Shown: in pieces, positions 8,655 to 19,473 of the stretch | How positions within the stretch are numbered: position 1 is the first letter of the stretch | Layout: every line of letters starts with the position of its first letter | Origin: Fragilaria crotonensis | Taxonomy: Eukaryota > Bacillariophyta > Fragilariophyceae > Fragilariales > Fragilariaceae | Assembly: GCA_022925895.1 (NCBI GenBank) | Contig: JAKSYS010000674.1 | Location: 1 to 33,691 of the forward strand | Direction of reading: 5' to 3' | DNA length: 33,691 nucleotides | Made by a program: the position numbers and the translations under genes | Notes under the pieces: generated by a model | What the model saw: the letters and a program-made list of their open reading frames with translations, nothing else | Told to the model about the DNA's origin: nothing | Databases searched by the model: none

Positions 8655-10156
8655 TCATTTGACTACATCATCCACGTGGCTAGCTTGCCACGCCAGAAAT
8701 AGAGCACACAACCTCTCGTGAATGGCCCGCGCCTGGGACTCCGTGCACTTGGGGGCCAAGAGTTGGTAAGTAAAGCCACCATCACTCCCACTCGGTACAA
8801 TAATTGAGGCAAACATTTCTCCAACTGGCATGGGATGAGCTGGCAGGCCGTGGAACCCTGTTGGCTTGACTCCTTTCACAAACTCGATGTCCCAAATTGG
8901 AAAGGAACCCCAAGCAGTAGTTGAAAAGGAGGTGCCGCTAACAGAGGTTTTGGGCGGCTTGCCTAGCCTAGATCGCGATAAACGATCTGGAGTGTCACGC
9001 ATCCCGTCAAGCAGAGATTTCCGAATTTCCAGTGCAGCCATACTCACACATCGATTGAAATTCGAAGCTCAGGATCAGCTTCATTGGTAACTTGGCCTGG
9101 CATAACGACTGTTAAGTGGGTGATGCCATTCCCAATCAAGCCGTTGTCCTCCATGGCATCGATCCCGAAGCGACCCCGCAAGTTGACAACCATGGAAACA
9201 TTCGACTCAATTTGTCGGGAGAGTTCCCGTTTCATTAGCCAACCATATGCCGTCAACATGTCATTGATCGAAACAAAGTCAACATCGCCACCATAGTTCT
9301 TATATACATTCCCAGAGTGGGACATCCCGTGTGCCTTCATGGCGATGAGCACTGGATCTGGAAAATGCAAATGGATGTAGTCGTGATCGGAAATTTCTTC
9401 CGGGATGTTCTTGGTATCTTCAGATGGCTCAATAGCCGGGCTCGCTACGCTAATCCTGGACCATAGATTATCTGCCCATCCAGGCTCGGGGACAATCAGT
9501 CCCATGACATCAGCTGTGGCATGCGTCATCATACCAGAGCATGTGACCAGCGATCGCTGGTTCGATTGATGATTCAGACCAACATCGGCCGTGTTAACTT
9601 CGTTGGACATGCGTTGCATCTGATTGCCCCAACAGTTTAAAAAGTGGAAGCACGATGCTGCATCTGCCACCATGTGACTGACCGTCATGCCGATGACAGT
9701 ACAACCATCATCGAGCGTTGTGATATTGATAGTAGCCAAGTTTTCTTCAAATGCCGATAGGGGCGAAAAGAGTGGTAGAAGTTCGGGAGATTGTCGTCGG
9801 CGCAGAATATTCCGTTGCATCAACCAATACTCTTTGGACTGGTCGCTCGTGGAGAATGTGCAAGGGATGAAATCAGTTGTTCTGCATTGAATCGAGAGGC
9901 ACCGATCATCCAAAATTGCTCCTCCAAGGACAGCAAATTGAGGAAGGGTTGCCGAAAGCGATGCCAACAATTGATCCTCGCAAAGCGGAATAGGGAAGAA
10001 ATATGCGAAGGGTAGCTGTTCATGTCGCAAGTGAACGTCCGCTATCGTCAAAGGTACTCCGAAGTTGTGTTCAACCCCAGTTGATACTTGGTGACTAGAC
10101 GACACGATGGTCTCGTGCCATTTACTTCGACGTACTGTGCGAGTGACATGGTTCAT
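8655..10156 (-). CDS. BAHD-type acyltransferase, with an apparent single-base frameshift
   Basis: The first 370 codons (10156-9044) carry the BAHD active-site motif HMVAD at residues 161-165. They end at a TGA inside what should be continuous domain. The remaining 130 codons (to 8655) continue in another frame with AALEIRKSLLDG and the C-terminal core WGSFPIWDIEF. A one-base loss between 9044 and 9060, in a GTGTG dinucleotide run, would rejoin them into about 500 residues, the usual BAHD length. No GT-AG intron fits. BAHD enzymes transfer acyl groups from acyl-CoA to alcohols or amines in the cytosol. The second family motif, normally DFGWG, is divergent here (EFVKG), so substrate handling may differ or the gene may be decaying. 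An assembly indel is an equally good explanation. The gene converges on the permease. Confidence 0.75.
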
Positions 10157-11342
10157 AGTTGCTCATACTTCTGTTTTCCCTTGGAAGTTTGACCTTGTTG
10201 TGAGCCGGTGCGAGTGGGTGGGTGGGTCGTTCATTTTTTATCCACTATCCACTGTACAGTAGCTGTCGAAAATGCTTCTTCGCAATGTGATGAGCGAAAA
10301 TCGTACAGTGTATGCATACGGTTATCGAGGCGAGAGCAGGCGTCTTCATTTTCCTGTAAATCCGAAAATCACGAAAATAGTTCAATTCGGGCGTTTTGAA
10401 AACTTATATTTTCACGTAAAACTCGGGAACTAACTTGTCTACTTCGTTGTTCATTTGAGTTGCTCAATAACTAATAACCATCAAGCATTGATGAACTGGT
10501 TTCTGTGCCCTTGTGTGCCATGCAAAATTGATTAATTGAAACAGGTGTTGTCTGGCAATGCCGCCTCCTAATGGGGATCACGTGCACAAATGATGACAGC
10601 AAAGTCAGAATGGCAAACATACCACAGTCAACAAAGCATTTGACACAAACTCACTCATGCAAATCTGCATAGGACACTAGCTACACCTTCCATTTTTGAT
10701 GGAATTCCAATACAACCATGGCCTTCTTGCTTCGGTGTCATGGGGAAAAGTTTGTAACTTTGTTAGAAATGAAATTCTGCCACTTTATCACCATTGCTTG
10801 GACCGTCAATTTGCAGGCCACATCACTCATGAATTTGGGGTTTCCAATACCTTGATTTCGGGAAAACTCCAAAAACAAAGAGGCCTGTGCCAAAGTACAT
10901 GAAAGACTGTAGGAGTATATTGACCGCGAGCATCGAGTTGAGGTACAGCAACTAACGGTTGTTGTTGTACCGTTAGTATTCTTGGCCGCATTGGAATCTC
11001 ATCATTGCCCGAAGCTGAGTCCCATCCGGCTTTGGCCACTCAAATTCCTACGTGTAGCTACTGTACTCGGTAAAATTCTCATACAAAAAGCTTCAGTTGT
11101 CCAGGACTCATACTAACCTCCAACTTTGGATCAGCAATCTCTCAATATAAAACACATGCAATACAACAGGAATAACCCTACATTTGTCAATAAATTACCA
11201 ACATGTGTCCTACATCAGTTGGCTATGTCTGACCATTTTCCCACTGTTGTTGCAGGACCAGATTTGCAAGTGGGAGTAGCATGATCAGTGCTGAGACTTT
11301 ATTACCATTATCAGGAAGGTCTGGCCCATGCACATTCCAGCT
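10157..11342. other. Intergenic stretch without a recognisable gene
   Basis: AT-rich sequence lies upstream of the BAHD gene start. Only short ORFs occur (for example 10696-10902 +, 10827-11039 -), with no known domain and no length support. The part nearest 10156 presumably contains the BAHD promoter. A short palindrome-like stretch around 10950-10978 (AACGGT / ACCGTT) is present. Confidence 0.4.
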
Positions 11343-11354
11343 GTTAAGTTTGGG

Positions 11355-11468
11355 GCAGTTCTTGAGTCTATGCGTCATCCATGCTCCAATTTGCAGTTCT
11401 TGAGTCTATGCGTCATCCATGCTCCAATTTGCAGTTCTTGAGTCTATGCGTCATCCATGCTCCAATTT
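11355..11468. repeat. Three perfect 38-base tandem repeats
   Basis: A 38-base unit beginning GCAGTTCTTGAGTCTATGCG starts at 11355, 11393 and 11431, with no differences I can see between copies. Identity in otherwise degenerate DNA points to a recent expansion. Its last 13 bases (ATGCTCCAATTT region) belong to the dispersed repeat shared with 28165. Confidence 0.9.
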
Positions 11469-11752
11469 GCATTATGCAAGAAGTTTAGCCATGGTGTTGC
11501 TTGATCCATTGTCCGAGCTGGCAAGGTTGTTTCATTGTAAACAAATTTTCTTTACAGCAGTGAGCGAATTTTGTTAGCATGTTTTTGCTGTTTGCAGAGT
11601 TGATTTTCATATGCAATTTTTCTTTGCTGTAAGCGGATTTTATTTAGGTGCGTGTTCTAACAAAAGAAGTATGTTTCTGTGTTCTAGCCAAGACATTCTA
11701 CATTAGCAAATTTAATTCTCCAAAAGGAAGTTTTGTTCTAGCACAGTTTTGC

Positions 11753-11808
11753 TTACAATATATTTGCTTCGTGTAGCTACTTACAATGTATTTGCTTTGT
11801 GTAGCTAA
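11753..11808. repeat. 28-base diverged tandem duplication
   Basis: TTACAATATATTTGCTTCG and TTACAATGTATTTGCTTTG begin two adjacent 28-base units, both ending in TGTAGCTA. The units are separated by no extra bases. The duplication lies inside the dispersed repeat. Confidence 0.7.
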
Positions 11809-11945
11809 GAAAATTATATAAGCAATTTCATTCCGTGAGCAAATTTTTTCCGCAGGAAGCAATTTGCTTGCAAACACCAGCAGCATGATGACAATCACGC
11901 TGGCAGATCCAGTTTCGCGCCAGCCAGACATTGATCGGAAATGGT

Positions 11946-12414
11946 TTCCCTCCCGGCGGCAGGTGCATATTTTTCTTTATTTACGACTAATTCTGTATTG
12001 CCGGACCTTCAAGGGAATGAAGACTCTACTAGTACTGCTCACTCCCACAACACTCTACCTTTGTTGTGAAAGCAGACCTGCAAGATCAAACCTTGATTAA
12101 ATTGAATCTTTCAAAATGAAACCTAGAAATAGCTTAATAAGTTCAACAAATAGAATTTCAAAGCGTTCTTTGTTTGACCAAACCCGGATTCATAATGAAC
12201 AAGTGCACAGCCTTCCTCGTCATCGCTCATACCGTGTTCTAGTACAACGAATAGTAGATACTGCGCCACCGGATACTGTCATAAATGCGCACCTCTAATC
12301 TGTTCCCTCAATCTAATGAGGTAGACTGGAGCAGGGATAGCACGCACCTTACTACTAGATTGTCGTCGACCGACACACAATTAGCTCGCATTTGGCAAGG
12401 GAACCTGCAAACCT
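11946..12414. other. Spacer between dispersed repeat and copia relic
   Basis: No gene, RNA or transposon domain is recognised here. Short ORFs at 11864-12100 and 12116-12298 on the plus strand have no recognisable content. The sequence may include the 3' flank of the degraded copia element. Confidence 0.3.
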
Positions 12415-13020
12415 CGATGAGGTGGTCATCATTTGTGGTCAACAATATCATATATGAATTGTCCCACCATATTGTAGTGCTTCTGGCCACCGGGGATAAG
12501 TTTCGTACATATGTCTGCTGGATTGTCACATACCGCTTGATACATACCCAACCAAACATTGGCGCGCATTGTAACAGACTGACTTTGACTTCTTCTTTAG
12601 TATGGACTCCGGCCGATGAGTATTGTGAACATCTGACATGATATCACTTTAAAGAAATGAGGGTCCTGACAATGGTACACCTATCATCTGGAGCAGCTTC
12701 TATTCGATGCCTCATTGCGTTTCCATCCCTTGTTGCATGGCAGTAAATTCGGCGCCAGATACACTAGTAGTTTGATAATGGATTGTTTCTTGCTGGAAAA
12801 TCATTCAATTTGGACCAAGTTCAAGTAAATGACAAAGCCACCTCCTCGTAAGTGTTGCATCTTCTTGTCACCAGTCCAAAAGCTTGCATAAGTTAATCCT
12901 CACCGTGAGGGTTGGTGTGTTTGGTGGAATTGCCTCTTCGTGCCAATTGATGGGAAAGTTGGATCGAAGACAATCCAATTGCATGTTCATTTGTTGCTTC
13001 TCAACATAATTGAAAACGTG
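12415..13020 (-). mobile_element. Ty1/copia (CoDi-type) relic: end of pol, RNase H
   Basis: Reading the minus strand from 13020, fragments of a copia RNase H region appear in collinear order across several stops and frame changes. They are a NYVEKQQ-like start, NWHEEAIPPNTP, a GGFVIYLNL block, a SKKQS block, FTAMQQGME, IGVPLSGPSF, VHNTHRPES(I)LKKKSKSVCYNA, DNPADICTKLIPGGQK and VGQFIYDIVD. These match the C-terminal RNase H and tail of Ty1/copia elements abundant in diatoms. The catalytic GDN is altered. The copy is clearly dead, and only the last quarter of pol is recognisable. Confidence 0.75.
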
Positions 13021-13269
13021 GAATACTCCGCTGCCTCCAGATGAACTTCTCTCAGCAAGACCAGAAAGGAAGCTCCGCTATTTCTGTAATAAAATCAACA
13101 CGCCCAAATTCTATGCATCAGCAATTCATGATCCGACACCAAACCGCGTTATGAAGAGGCACAGTTTAGTTGTCTACATTACAGCATGTCATGTTATTAC
13201 AACGTATGCCACAGTAGGATGGAGATTGACTGCCAAGAGTTTAGAGAAGACCATGTACTTAGAAACCAT

Positions 13270-13990
13270 GACGAAATGCAACCCCATGTCATTGAATGCA
13301 CAAAGAGTCAAACCAAGGAGATGCATGGTTGATATTTTTTCTTTCCTGGTTTTATGAAGTATGATGCTCTGAACATTATGGGACCTTCTGTTTTGCTTGC
13401 TGATGCAGTTCACCTGCATGGCAAGTTCAAGAGAACATTGTACATTTCATCTGTCTTATCAGGGAACAACAATTTGTATGCAATTGGAGTATCAATATCG
13501 TCTTCCGGTAATGAAGTTCAAACAACCTGGATGACGATGCTTTCACTTGTCGACACAGCAACTCCTATCCTAAATGAGTAGGGATTGGAGCAGGATGAAG
13601 ATGCTACATTCCGTGGACGTCCGTTTGTCTTCAATTCCAATCAGGACAAGAGCCTCAAGCCTGCCCGAAAGAAGGTATTCCGGAGGAATTTTGAGTTTAG
13701 TTGTGCTCAGCACATAGAATCAAATGTGACCCAGTAGTGCCTTGGGAAAGTGCTGTGAGCAGTACACTATTGCGATGACCAAGCTGAATTCAGCAGAAGA
13801 TGCACCTAATATGATGGATCTGGCGCCCAAAATTGAGCGCAGCACTTCTGCCTACATACAAAGCATTGTTGAAATCATTGGTGTGCTCTGATAATGTACA
13901 CAATTGATTGATTTGCAGTGCCCCTATTTGCCCCCTTCATACAGAATGGTCAACAACATGTTTACAGAGGAGGCATGGGATGATCTAGAA
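13270..13990 (+). mobile_element. Mutator-like (MULE) transposase relic
   Basis: The frame around 13354-13581 reads LADAVHLHGKFKRTL, then SGNNNLYAIGVSISS and TTWMTMLSLV, the first catalytic Asp region of MULE transposases. A second frame (about 13580-13735) has FNSNQDKSLKPARKKVF then FSCAQHIESNV, corresponding to the second Asp region and the C-x2-H motif, with SNQD in place of SD-D. A third block near 13755-13870 (QYTIAMTKLNSAED ... AYI) continues the family pattern. Stops and frameshifts separate the blocks, so this is a pseudogene. Confidence 0.7.
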
Positions 13991-14341
13991 AAAATTTGAT
14001 GTCATGTTTACAAGGATTGGTTTTTGGACCAACTATTTGAAGTTTGAGGATTCCAATGTTTTTCCCGTGCTGCTCAGCAGACTCTGAAAGCAGATTCAGA
14101 TGCAGCAGCTTCCATGACAGTCATGGAAATCAAACTGGAGTGTGGTGAATTCAAAGTCACCTAATAAGGGTATGGTTCTACTGCTGCTGACGAATAAGGT
14201 AAGCAGCCAGGACTTTGTATTTTAATTACCACCCAAGGGGTCGCCAACAAAGCAGCAGCAGCAGAGCATTGAAAAACAAAACAAAACCTAATCATTGGGT
14301 TGTCACCGTTTTAGGACCGTCAGAGCCTATATGTGTATTCC

Positions 14342-14362
14342 CTTGCGGGCTTTTCCCGCAAG
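14342..14362. repeat. Perfect 8 bp hairpin with 5-base loop
   Basis: CTTGCGGG (14342-14349) pairs exactly with CCCGCAAG (14355-14362) around CTTTT. On the minus strand it lies just past the end of the LINE-like relic. It could be that element's 3' RNA structure, or a terminator-like hairpin. Confidence 0.55.
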
Positions 14363-16390
14363 TGCTAAAGTCTCTCCCATGTAAGTGAACAATGGTCCAT
14401 CTGTCGTCGTCGGCGTGAAGTACGACGTAATTTTTGTCTGGCTTCTACCGCTCTGGGTGAAATGTTGGTCTCCTGCCAACAATTTGTCGATTATTCGACG
14501 TAGTTTTGTGATCGTCGCCGCTGTTGATGATCTGATCTTTGCAAGTTCTGTATTGTTGGCTTCGTGAAGGCGTATATTCCTTGCTGTCCAAATATGGTTT
14601 GTGTATATTCCGATGCTTCGTTCAGTGATCTCATTCGTTGCATTCCCAGTGTGCTATCAGTTGCGTCGGAATCCTCGTAGCAAGGAGATGCTGCTAAATC
14701 CTGCCAACTTTTTGAGAGAAAGCCACGTAGCGCGTTGTCCCATCCTATCTGTGATTGCTTGAGAAGTGCCCTTTGATAGTATGTTGAGCATGTGTCCTTG
14801 ATAATCTATTGTGGTGGGGTTGTTAGCGTGGTTGCCGGTAGTTTGCCAATGTTCGAGTCCTCCCACCACCACCTCGTCGCGACGTAACGGATGTGGATCA
14901 CGGTTGTTGGGGGGTCTCGAAGGAGGTCATTCAGGCCTTTCTGTTGGGAAGGATTCTTAGCACAGGATATCATGTGATTCCATGTTTCCTCCCTTGAGGT
15001 GCAGTACGGGCTATTTTTAGTGATTCGTCTTTGGTCTCTGCTCGTCGGAATCGCAACACACCAGTCGATGGTTGGTCGTGTACCATCATTGTTTGTCGCA
15101 CCCTCTGCCCGGGCGTCAGTTTCTTAAAGTGACCTTGGAAAAGATCAAGACCTATGTCATTCCAGACGGACTTGGGCCATCCATGTCGTTGTTGCATGTA
15201 CTGTTGCAGGTGATAACCATTTAGTAAATGGTAAATGGTATCGAATGCATGCATCGTGTTGGCTGGTCACTCTGACGCCGTTTATCAAAAGTGATATCTA
15301 CTGTTCCGGTACGTGGTCGACATGCTGTTGCGAAGACTAATGTCATCCACGCATGCGATATCTGGTGGCCAAGAAGTTGGCATTGATGTTCATTTGTGCA
15401 ATGTGTGGTGGTAAACTTGTGTCGTATGATCGCAGTGCCCCTTGATCCACTTCAATGTCACCATTCTAATTTTGCAGAGATGCTTTCGTATCAGGGACAG
15501 GAGATCCGAATCACATGATTGTTGTCTTTCCGATTGGTGTGGTATACTCGTGATATAGTATAGCTGACTTACTGTCGGAGATCCATCGGAAGCTGCATCT
15601 AGCTATGTTGTATACCCCAATTCCGGGCTAGACATGTGATCAAAAGGAGCGACGAGGCAAAACCACAAAGTTCGCTTTGAGTAGAGTTGTTGGATGAGTC
15701 GTACGTGTTTGGAGTTGGAGATTCTTACCCACCCAAAAGTTCCTTGGGCTGATTCTCAACAATCCCCCCATCCGATGCAATGAAAACTCTCCTTGGAACG
15801 AAAAGCCCGCCAGACTTGAAGATCTTTTGCTCTCTGTTTTACCTCCTGGACCAGTTGGCGTTGTGTTTGCGGTAGCGTAAGAATTTAGTCCTTTAATGGA
15901 ATCTTCGTTGGTTGGTGATGCTCGTGATTGGTGGTGGCCATCGGTTTTTTTCCGCATATGAGTCCGGAGTTTCTCTTTCATTTATGGTGCACGGTGGTTG
16001 CTTCGAAAGCGGTGTATATCGTAGAAACACCGATTGGATGTATCGCTTCCATAATTTGCGTTGTGCAGCTGTCGGTTCTTCTTGCCGAGGCCATTTTATC
16101 AGTGATGTCCATTCAGGCAGACGTCTTCCGTCCAGATATGGTAACATAACGGTTATTGGATATGCTGGATCTGTCATGTCAGCCAGAGTTAGTAGTAGCA
16201 GCCGAGCATTGACATTGTTAAGTCTATTGCGCCTTGGTGTTCGTGTGGCATGGCAAGATTGCATGATTCCTCGCCTGGACATCTCTGTCATATGCGACGG
16301 TGGTGTAGGCTGGATTGCGAAGGAATTGGCTGGAGGACCGAGAGGATGATGCGGGTGGCGATGTAAGTAGTGGGGGAACAATGCAATGAA
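14363..16390 (-). mobile_element. Degraded LINE-like retroelement with RNase H-like tail
   Basis: The minus-strand ORF at 16381-15893 contains RLNNVNARLLLLTLADMTD, then LIKWPRQEEPT, WKRYIQSVFL and a run toward the RNase H-like part. This arrangement recurs in reverse-transcriptase proteins of diatom genomes, as far as I recall. Near 15767-15815 another frame reads PRRVFIASDGGIVENQP, a typical first-Asp strand of an RNase H-like fold. Further fragments, with many stops, continue to 14657-14872 (GGLEHWQTTGN, RATWLSLKKL). The upstream RT core itself is not visible, so this is probably a 5'-truncated and mutated copy. The plus-strand ORF 15912-16349 is its antisense shadow. The element class is moderately certain; that it is a decayed retroelement is more so. 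Confidence 0.5.
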
Positions 16391-16835
16391 ATGGGTTTGG
16401 GATGGTGAAGGCTAGACTGCGGAGAGGGTGATGTAGCGGTTGCGTCGTGCCGGCCGCACAAAGCCATAATCATAAGTGATGCAAAGGCAGTCACGGGACG
16501 CAAGGAATACAGGATGATCGGATCGCCAATGTCCGAAACATTCATTCCTAACCCCGGTTCCTCGTTGCTAAGAAAACGTTAGGATAGAGGATGAGGGAGC
16601 GCAATGGTCGTCGCCTTCACTCGTGAGGAGGTGGTCAAGCGCTCAAGAGCCAATCCAAAGCTGAACATTGCATAAACAGAATATATGGGAGCCTGATGCT
16701 TGTGGCTGATCTAAGTTTTCGCCGGGACGCAATAAGAAGCCAAAGCCAACAATGAGGCAGAGGGCAGTAGCAATGGAAACAGGGGTAGCTTCTCCCTGAG
16801 CCAATGCCCTTCCTTGGGACACATGCCCCTTTTGC
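16391..16835. other. Spacer between LINE-like relic and unidentified ORF
   Basis: No domain is recognised on either strand. Minus-strand ORFs here (16635-17050) contain a hydrophobic stretch but overlap the unidentified plus-strand ORF and look incidental. Confidence 0.3.
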
Positions 16836-17285
16836 ATGAGAATGATGGCAGGGAAATGCCCAAACTTCCAACTGTGTCTGCAGTCTGGGATTACGTACTT
16901 GAGATGGAAGCAGGAGATGCACACGCCAAGAGCGTCAAAGATCAGGAAGATATTGAGAAAAATCCAACAGGGAGAATCGCACCAAGTTTTGCTACGAAAT
17001 CCAGAATATTTGTTTCCAGAAGATTCATTGCGGTTCTTGGGACCAAACAAAGGTCCAGGTTACATCTTGGATGTCTTAAGTCAGAATGCAAAGGAACACA
17101 TTCATTGGCGGACAAATCCTGATGACGTTGAAACTGTAGTCGAGCATCTTCGCGCCGCTGAAGTTGAGCATGCTCTGGTGGCAAATCATCTCAATAAAAT
17201 CCTCTTCCAATCTGCCTTGTCTGGCCCTGGCAAGGGCCAGGATGTGTCCCTTCCATCAGAATGCCAGGAGAGGAAGAAACCATGA
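16836..17285 (+). CDS. Unidentified ORF, 149 residues, probably a degraded fragment
   Basis: I do not recognise this protein. It has a basic N-terminal half and a helical, charged second half (NPDDVETVVEHLRAAEVEH). In the same general register, coding-like sequence continues past the stop at 17285 to about 17450 (EYKDFLAFYKVHNKID). That continuation suggests a longer ORF broken by stops. Transposon relics lie on both sides, so an accessory transposon protein is the likeliest origin. No function is assigned. Confidence 0.3.
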   Translation: MRMMAGKCPNFQLCLQSGITYLRWKQEMHTPRASKIRKILRKIQQGESHQVLLRNPEYLFPEDSLRFLGPNKGPGYILDVLSQNAKEHIHWRTNPDDVETVVEHLRAAEVEHALVANHLNKILFQSALSGPGKGQDVSLPSECQERKKP

Positions 17286-18240
17286 AAAAAAGAGTACAAA
17301 GACTTTCTGGCCTTCTACAAGGTACACAACAAGATTGATAACTCGTTGAACTTGTACAAGAACAAGCTATGTGACCTAGAGCCTAAACGACTCAATTCCA
17401 GCTGCACATTAAACAGTAGACTAGATCTGGGAGCTGTTCCTGAAACCTGGAGCAAGGCTACCTGTTGAAAAGGAAATGAACCTGAAATCAATTGGCGGAT
17501 TCGGGAAAATAGTTGGCAATTTCAAGTAATGCCATGCATGATCATTATTGCTGACAGCCATATGTGAGGATGAGGGCGACTAGTAAAATTTGAGAGAAGG
17601 TGCAAGTAACAACAAAAAAAGTGGGCAGCCTGGCCATGATGTGCATCAGAACACCACCCATTAGAATTTACAATGACTTGATGAGTGTCCAGTTCCATTA
17701 GGAATTTACATATTTTCGTTTCCTGAGGGCCTGTCCACCATGCGACCTTTAGGATCCAAGTTTCCAGGTTTCCAAGTACATATAACCAGTTCATTTTAGG
17801 TTCGACTTTTGTGAAAGTGAACCTGCATCCATGCAAAAAATGTTTGAACCGACGTTTCGAACTCCCAAGTTTCCTTGAACTCCGAAGAAATCCTGTCAAA
17901 GTAGAAGTGCACACTTGTATTGTGGCGTGAATTTCTTGTCATTGTATCACTACAGCATTATGACCATCATGATCACCAGAACGAAAGTATCATCACTTGC
18001 CCAACAAGAGCGTTCGTTGTCGGTTGCAAACCTTGTTGCAAATGTCGCAGCTGTTGTAGTTGGTTCCGCAGTAGGTCGCCGTGTATTGGCTGGACAACGA
18101 CAGCGGACAAATCGAGGATCTGTCCCAGGACGTCTTTCATTTAGAAAGCATACCAGAAGTCAGATAAGGACGTCTCAACAAACTTGGTCAACGGTTTTTC
18201 TGGAGGCAGGGCATATTGAATGACGTTAATTACTTCCTTC
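17286..18240. other. Gene-free stretch between relics
   Basis: Only short overlapping ORFs are present. A weak plus-strand stretch near 18100-18220 (LSFRKHTRSQIRTS) could be the N-terminal part of the following PIF/Harbinger transposase, but I cannot align it securely. Confidence 0.3.
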
Positions 18241-19400
18241 TAACGCCTTGCAAAACGTCCTCTGGCCTAACATTATTGCAGCATCTCCTGGCAAGAAGCA
18301 GGTACCACCAACTTTATCCCAAATGGTCCAATCTTGCCAGATGTCAGGCTTGCCTGTGCAATTTGTTGGTTTGCTGGTATCTCTTTGTACATTATGGCCA
18401 CATATGGTATTGGTAATTCCGACACAATTAACAGCTGTTGGTATGTGGTGGATGCCATAAACAAGCACCCCCAATATTCAATCAAGTAGCCCAATGACCA
18501 CGCTGTACAACATTTTATTGCTGATGACGGTTTTCACAAAGTTTCAGGTGCCAATTTTCTGTGCTGTGCATGAGCCATTGATGGAATCCTCATTTGGATT
18601 CATGAACTGTCTGACAAAGATTGTGGAGAGACTGGACGATGTAGCGCTGCTGGAAAGTTCCTGCTGTGTGGACAAAAGAGAAAGTTTGGGCTGAACTGCC
18701 AAGCTGTATGTGATGTCCGTGGCGGAGGATGCTTTCTGGATATATCAATTGTCTACCCAGGATCTACGTCATAATGTCTTCCTTTTGAAGGAATGACACT
18801 CTTCCCAAAATTGGAAGCAGGCATTTCGGTTCCAGGATTTTACATATTTGGTGACAATGCTTACTTATATACACCATACATGGCAACACCATATGCTGGG
18901 GTTTCAGGGGGTGCAAAAGATTCCTACAATTTCTATCACTGGCAGTTGCAAATTTGAATTGAATGTGCCTTTGGAATATGGACACATAAGTGGGCAATAC
19001 TCAGAAGCCCAATACCAATTGGTGTAAGTAAAAAAAAGAGTGTTGCACTTGTTCTTGCAATCCCAAAACTGCACAATTACTGTATAGATTGCAATGACAC
19101 TGCTGTATTTCCTTCCACTGCATCTGATGAGTCGCAAAGTGAGCTTGCTGGTGCTATTCCATGGTTCCTATTGTGGAAGAACATTGCAATTTGGATGTTG
19201 GTATAACTCCTTGCCAATTGCTAGATGAGGGAACCATTTCTATGATGTTGGAAGCAACGGCTGGTACAACAGGCAATGATGCTACAATTACATGTCAGAA
19301 AGCGCAGGTAGTACTCCACTACCCCATGAGTACTTGCATTCCTTGTTGGTTGCACCTGCTGGTGCCACGCAACCATTGCTAGGACCACGAGTCGCAACTC
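18241..19400 (+). pseudogene. PIF/Harbinger (DDE_Tnp_4) transposase relic
   Basis: Collinear blocks on the plus strand, mostly in one frame with a few stops, give a near full-length catalytic domain. The blocks are WFAGISLYIMATYGIGNSDT from about 18370, then YVVDAINKHPQYS, AIDGILIWIHE, KRKFGLNCQAVCD, FLDISIVYPGSTS, FEGMTLFPKLE, GFYIFGDNAYLYTPYMATPY, DSYNFYHWQLQI, IECAFGIWTHKWAILRSPIP and ALVLAIPKLHNYCID. The DDE triad positions (AIDG, GDNAY, IECAFG) are all visible. In-frame stops occur after QYSIK, before AIDG and before IECAFG. A C-terminal tail follows to about 19400. PIF/Harbinger elements move by cut and paste with 3-base target duplications. This copy cannot make an intact enzyme. Confidence 0.85.
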
Positions 19401-19473
19401 GCAACTAGCTAGTACAATTAGGAGATGAAAAAGTTATTGGCTGCATAGTACTAATCAGTACTAGTTGCTGTCA

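Larger units (their letters stand above)
11343..11945. repeat. Dispersed repeat, copy A
   Basis: Several blocks are shared with 28119-28440 in the same order: GGCAGTT near the start, CCATGCTCCAATTT, then AGCAATTTCATTC-GTGAGCAA followed by a T run, then ATCACGC-GGC-GATCCAGTTT and GCGCCAGCCAG. The copies are diverged and differ by insertions. The family is probably an old non-autonomous transposon or LTR remnant. Copy A is further altered by two internal tandem duplications, listed separately. Confidence 0.6.

Noticed and set aside
12285..12641. 118-codon plus-strand ORF
   Set aside because: Overlaps the copia RNase H relic in antisense and shows no domain of its own.
15912..16349. 145-codon plus-strand ORF
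   Set aside because: Antisense to the better supported LINE-like fragment on the minus strand.
16643..17050. 135-codon minus-strand ORF with a hydrophobic stretch
   Set aside because: Overlaps the unidentified plus-strand ORF. It has no recognisable motif, and its hydrophobic stretch may simply be antisense composition.
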